From contig RZYD01000076.1 of NCBI GenBank assembly GCA_009930445.1, positions 1 to 9,138 on the forward strand: a stretch of DNA of 9,138 bases, written 5' to 3'. Position numbers and translations under genes: made by a program. Source of the DNA: Bacteroidia bacterium. Lineage in GTDB: Bacteria > Bacteroidota > Bacteroidia > Bacteroidales > BM520. Within the stretch, counting starts at the first letter, position 1. Every line of letters starts with the position of its first letter. Positions 5,756 to 9,138 of the stretch are shown here, piece by piece. Under the pieces are notes generated by a model. That model saw nothing but the letters and a program-made list of their open reading frames with translations, had not been told where the DNA came from and did no database searches.

Positions 5756-7552
5756 CTAATAGCGTTGCCGGCCTTTGTAATGCGTATGGAGAAGCGTATG
5801 CGACTTATGGCCCAACGGTTGTCCGAGGAACTCTTTATAAAGTTGCTGTACCTCCGGGTTTTCATGTGATTTCCGGATGGGAAGGCCTTTATCTTCGTCA
5901 TAAATGGCCTGAGCACGTTTAGCACGGATTTCCTGATTCGTTGGAATTGGTTGTCCACCGCCACCAAGACATCCACCCGGGCAGGCCATAATTTCAATAA
6001 AGTGATAATGGGCTGTTCCTTCGTAAACTGCCTTCATGAGCTGGTAGGCATTCTCCAGTCCATGAGCAATAGCACATTTGAGTTCAGCGCCTTCAAGGAA
6101 ATTCCATTCCGGAGTACATCCTTCAATTTTAACAGTCGCCTCACGGATCCCTTCAAACCCGCGTACGGGGAGAATATCAAGGTTTTTAAACGGCACCTCA
6201 CGACCGGTTACAATTTCGTACGCCGTACGCAAAGCGGCTTCCATCACGCCACCAGTGGCGCCAAAGATAACACCAGCACCGGTAGAATCACCCATAATCC
6301 GATCGTATTCCATATCGGGGAGGGATTCAAAATCAATCCCTGCCTGTTTGATCATCATGGCCAATTCGCGGGTAGTCAGAACATAATCGACATCTTTGTA
6401 ACCACTGTCACGCATCTCAGGACGGTCGGCCTCATACTTCTTGGCCGTACAGGGCATAATGGAAACAGAAACGATATCCTGTGCCTTAAGGCCTTTTTTC
6501 TGCGCATAGTAAGTTTTAGCCAGAGCACCAAACATCTGCTGAGGTGATTTACAAGTGGAAACATTATCCAACAATGAAGGATAGGTATGTTCAATAAACT
6601 TTACCCAGCCGGGAGAACAGGAGGTGGTCATGGGAAGCTTCACGGAAGTATCGCCGTCAACGAGCACCTTTTTCAGGCGGGTAAGCAATTCTGTTCCCTC
6701 TTCCATAATGGTCAGATCGGCCGTAAAATCGGTGTCAAGCACAGAATCAAAGCCGATATGTTTGAGGGCAGAAACCATTTTATGGGTCACCCGGTTACCC
6801 GGATCAAATCCAAGCGGTTCGGCTAAGGCAACACGAACAGCGGGGGCAGTCTGTACAATTACGTGTTTTGTTTCGTCATTGATAGCATCCCATACTTCAT
6901 CAAGATATGAACGTTCAGATAAAGCACCAGTTGGACAGCGGTTAATACACTGACCACAATTGGTACATACCACTTCGTTCATGGGTTTGTTCAGAAATGT
7001 GGAAATCCTTTGATGTTCACCTTTTCCGACAACAGCCAGTGCACTCACGTGCTGTATTTCGTGGCAGGTACGAACACAACGCTGACAACGGACACATTTA
7101 CTGTCGTCTTTTTGAATCGCTGGAGATGAAATATCAATTGTATGAACCCCTGAAGTTTTCACCAGATCGATAAAAACATGGTCACCCACACGGTATTCAC
7201 TGGCTAATTCCTGCAATTCACAATTTCCATTTTTAAAACACTTGGTACAATCGGCATTATGTTCAGAAAGCAGTAATTCGATAACATTTTTACGTGCATC
7301 CCTGACTTTCATACTGTTGGTAAAAATTTCCATGCCTTCTGAAACAGGTGTAGCACAACTTGCTACCAGGGTACGGGCTCCTTTTTGTTCAACCACACAA
7401 ACGCGGCAATTGCCAGCCACAGAAATATCCGGGTGATGGCACAGCGTAGGGATTTTAAAATTGAGCTTACGGGCAGCGTCGAGTATGGTAGTACCTTCCG
7501 GTACAGATACCGACATATCATTTATTTTGAGGTTTACTAAATATTCGCTCAT
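5756..7552 (-). CDS. hydA: [FeFe]-hydrogenase catalytic subunit, NADH-linked HydABC type
   Basis: A 598-residue cytoplasmic enzyme for 2H+ + 2e- <-> H2. In order: [2Fe-2S] domain (Cys38, 49, 52, 66); His-ligated [4Fe-4S] (His98, Cys102, 105, 111); two ferredoxin-type [4Fe-4S] motifs (Cys153/156/159/163 and Cys196/199/202/206); H-cluster domain; C-terminal small-subunit-like segment ending near LLHTHY. H-cluster motifs are TSCSPGW (Ser311-Cys312-Ser313), MPCTAKK (Cys368) and MACPGGC (Cys524, Cys528). Aligned by eye to Clostridium pasteurianum CpI, the proton path is intact (Cys312, Glu285, Glu288, Arg292, Ser332), but Ser313 falls at the cubane-ligand position Cys300. There is no extra C-terminal [2Fe-2S] domain. 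ATG 7552 was preferred to TTG 7576, since MSEYLVNLKIND starts the ferredoxin fold. It follows hydB by 33 bp and is last in its operon. Confidence 0.95.
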   Translation of the reverse strand: MSEYLVNLKINDMSVSVPEGTTILDAARKLNFKIPTLCHHPDISVAGNCRVCVVEQKGARTLVASCATPVSEGMEIFTNSMKVRDARKNVIELLLSEHNADCTKCFKNGNCELQELASEYRVGDHVFIDLVKTSGVHTIDISSPAIQKDDSKCVRCQRCVRTCHEIQHVSALAVVGKGEHQRISTFLNKPMNEVVCTNCGQCINRCPTGALSERSYLDEVWDAINDETKHVIVQTAPAVRVALAEPLGFDPGNRVTHKMVSALKHIGFDSVLDTDFTADLTIMEEGTELLTRLKKVLVDGDTSVKLPMTTSCSPGWVKFIEHTYPSLLDNVSTCKSPQQMFGALAKTYYAQKKGLKAQDIVSVSIMPCTAKKYEADRPEMRDSGYKDVDYVLTTRELAMMIKQAGIDFESLPDMEYDRIMGDSTGAGVIFGATGGVMEAALRTAYEIVTGREVPFKNLDILPVRGFEGIREATVKIEGCTPEWNFLEGAELKCAIAHGLENAYQLMKAVYEGTAHYHFIEIMACPGGCLGGGGQPIPTNQEIRAKRAQAIYDEDKGLPIRKSHENPEVQQLYKEFLGQPLGHKSHTLLHTHYKGRQRY

Positions 7553-7585
7553 GATCGTTAATTTTTTTGTTAGCAACGCAATGAA

Positions 7586-8752
7586 TTAATAAATCATCTC
7601 TTCTCTAAAGTTATCAACAATAGAAATAAAGGGATTAGCCACCGACTGACCCAATCCGCATTTCGAAGCCAGTTTCATAGTACCGGCAAGCTTCTTCAGG
7701 TCATCGAGATATTGAGGAGGACGTTCTTTGCGTTTGACCGCCTCCACACCTTTTAAAAGTTGCTGGCAACCCACACGGCAGGGTGTACATTGACCGCAGG
7801 ATTCTTCGGCAAAAAATTCGAGATAATCGTGTAACACATTATACATAGAGCGCGAGCTGTTAAAAAGCATCATAGAGCCTCCGGTAGGAATTCCTTCAAA
7901 GCCAATAATGGTATCTTTAAAGTTTTTCCGCGGAACGCAATGACCGGATGCGCCACCCACCTGTACTGATTTAGTATCTCCGTCGCCGAATTCGTCAACA
8001 AATTCCTGCACGGTCATTCCCAGTTCCAGTTCATAGATTCCGGCAATAGGTGTGTCGCCCGAAACAGAAAATACCTTAGAACCGCGGGAATCGGTTGTCC
8101 CCATATCTTTAAACTGTTTAGCACCAAGGCGGGAGATCATAGTAACATGGCAAAGGGTCTCTACGTTATTGATCACCGTCGGTTTCCCATTATATCCGGA
8201 TACAGTCGGATAAGGCGGTTTATTTCTGGGTTCCCCGCGTTTTCCTTCCATTGATTCGAAAAGAGCGCTTTCTTCCCCACAGATATAGGCGCCACTGCCC
8301 GATTTGATGGAAACCGTAAAATCAAAGCCCATGGATTTAATCCGGGCATTAAAATCATTTAGGATAACATTTAACTCTTTAAGCAGGAAATTATACTCGC
8401 CACGCAGATAAAGAAAACCTTCTTTGGCTCCTATAGCATAACCACATATAGCCATCCCCACAAAAATTTTCAGTGGAACTCTGGAGAGAATCTCCCGGTC
8501 TTTAAAAGTACCCGGTTCGCCTTCATCGGCATTACAGATCACATATTTAACTGCGCTGTCTTCGTTTTTTGTGAATTTCCATTTCAGCCCGGTAGGAAAT
8601 CCTGCACCGCCGCGCCCTTTCAGGCCTGAGTCAATAATATCAAGAATTATCTCATCGGGATCGCGCTTAAGGGTGTTCTCCAGCACCTCATAGGCATTAC
8701 ATTCCACATTTTCAAAGATGAGATCGACTTTTTTAAGCTTTTTATCTTTCAT
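7586..8752 (-). CDS. hydB: NuoF-like NADH-oxidising flavoprotein subunit of the hydrogenase, minimal form
   Basis: A 388-residue subunit expected to bind NAD(H) and FMN and pass electrons to a [4Fe-4S] cluster and on to HydA. Motifs: FMN/NADH loop GRGGAGFPTG (46-55), NADEGEPGTFKDR (74-86), GSGAYICGEESALFESMEGK (152-171) with KPPYP, NNVETL, an SLBB-like region (about 225-275), and the N3-type [4Fe-4S] ligands Cys319, 322, 325 and Cys365. It is the NuoF core only: about 45 residues precede the first glycine-rich loop, and the protein stops about 20 residues after Cys365. Bifurcating HydB (about 600 residues) has an extra N-terminal [2Fe-2S] domain and a C-terminal two-[4Fe-4S] domain, both absent. 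The stop codon shows the C-terminal absence is real in this gene. It follows hydC by 28 bp. Confidence 0.94.
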   Translation of the reverse strand: MKDKKLKKVDLIFENVECNAYEVLENTLKRDPDEIILDIIDSGLKGRGGAGFPTGLKWKFTKNEDSAVKYVICNADEGEPGTFKDREILSRVPLKIFVGMAICGYAIGAKEGFLYLRGEYNFLLKELNVILNDFNARIKSMGFDFTVSIKSGSGAYICGEESALFESMEGKRGEPRNKPPYPTVSGYNGKPTVINNVETLCHVTMISRLGAKQFKDMGTTDSRGSKVFSVSGDTPIAGIYELELGMTVQEFVDEFGDGDTKSVQVGGASGHCVPRKNFKDTIIGFEGIPTGGSMMLFNSSRSMYNVLHDYLEFFAEESCGQCTPCRVGCQQLLKGVEAVKRKERPPQYLDDLKKLAGTMKLASKCGLGQSVANPFISIVDNFREEMIY

Positions 8753-8780
8753 AATAATGCTTTTTCAAAGGGTTAGTAGC

Positions 8781-9138
8781 TTACTTGGTGTTTCGTTCAT
8801 ACTCCTGAATGATTTCAAGAGCCTTTTGCGGTGTCAGTTCCGGATAAACGTCATCGTTTACCAGCATCACCGGCCCTTTGTGGCACCAGCCAAGGCAATT
8901 TGCCGTAAGAAGCGTAAACTTCTTGTCATGGGTGGTTTCACCAACTTTAATCTTCAGCGCGTCTTCAAGTGCCTGAATGATCTCATCTTTCCCCTGCATG
9001 TGGCAGGCAATGGTTTTACATACCCGGATCACATTTTTTCCTCGGGGTATAGTATCCAAAAAAGTGTAAAAAGAAGCAGTTCCATAAACATCTGCGGTCG
9101 ACAGATCCAGTGCTTCTGCAATTTCAAGCATCGCCTCT
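8781..9138 (-). CDS. hydC: NuoE-like [2Fe-2S] subunit of the hydrogenase, 5' end cut by the window edge
   Basis: The C-terminal 118 residues of a thioredoxin-fold [2Fe-2S] protein; the family is usually about 150-170 residues, so roughly 40 are missing past the right edge. The frame continues in GAG GCG before the Met codon at 9131, and DLSTADVYGTASFYTFL is mid-helical NuoE sequence, so that Met is not the start. The cluster ligands are the pair in VCKTIAC (C-x4-C) and the pair in NCLGWC (C-x3-C), as in NuoE/HydC. In HydABC enzymes this subunit sits beside HydB and its [2Fe-2S] faces the flavin. It is the first operon gene visible here; any promoter or further upstream gene is outside the window. 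Alternative names are NuoE or HndA. Confidence 0.92.
   Translation of the reverse strand, partial: EAMLEIAEALDLSTADVYGTASFYTFLDTIPRGKNVIRVCKTIACHMQGKDEIIQALEDALKIKVGETTHDKKFTLLTANCLGWCHKGPVMLVNDDVYPELTPQKALEIIQEYERNTK

Noticed and set aside
5951..6547. 198-codon plus-strand open frame opposite hydA
   Set aside because: It lies wholly inside the strongly conserved hydA gene, has no family-like sequence and no start signal; it is an antisense shadow. The same applies to the other plus-strand open frames opposite the gld, barrel-protein and hyd genes.
7553..7576. Upstream TTG start for hydA adding eight residues
   Set aside because: The ATG at 7552 gives a normal N-terminus for the [2Fe-2S] domain, and the extra residues come from the A-rich leader.

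Overview
The window most likely comes from an anaerobic, hydrogen-metabolising Bacteroidota (Bacteroidales-like) bacterium. The reasons are the GldA/GldF/GldG-type ABC system, the AT-rich leaders that mostly lack Shine-Dalgarno sequences, two Bacteroidota-style -7 boxes (TAnnTTTG type), and a trimeric NADH-linked [FeFe]-hydrogenase. This assignment is inferred from gene content; there is no rRNA or other marker. All seven supported genes lie on the minus strand, so they are transcribed from right to left, and the window is cut at both ends inside a gene.

Right part (9138 to 5707): hydC (NuoE-like, 5' end missing), hydB (NuoF-like) and hydA ([FeFe]-hydrogenase catalytic subunit), with gaps of 28 and 33 bp. 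They are closed by a strong intrinsic terminator. The intended electron route is NADH -> FMN in HydB -> [4Fe-4S] in HydB, with the HydC [2Fe-2S] nearby -> Fe-S chain of HydA -> H-cluster -> H2, or the reverse. HydB is a minimal 388-residue NuoF core. It has neither the N-terminal [2Fe-2S] domain nor the C-terminal 2x[4Fe-4S] domain of classical electron-bifurcating HydB, and HydA has no extra C-terminal [2Fe-2S] domain. This points to an NADH-dependent, possibly ferredoxin-independent enzyme. HydA also reads TSCSPGW where the H-cluster motif is classically TSCCPxW.

Middle (5645 to 4369): a small secreted, probably outer-membrane beta-barrel protein of unknown function, then an integral-membrane ICMT/PEMT-like methyltransferase. 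A candidate terminator and a candidate promoter overlap between them.

Left part (4310 to 1): gldA (ABC ATPase), gldF (ABC-2 permease), gldG (membrane-anchored auxiliary protein) and a DUF4340 membrane-anchored protein that runs off the left edge. They look like one export-type ABC complex. A perfect 9-bp-arm palindrome sits on the predicted -7 box/start site of gldA. The DUF4340 start codon lies inside the end of gldG and has the only strong Shine-Dalgarno in the window.

No tRNA, rRNA, CRISPR array, insertion sequence or other mobile element was seen. No gene-free stretch exceeds about 120 bp.
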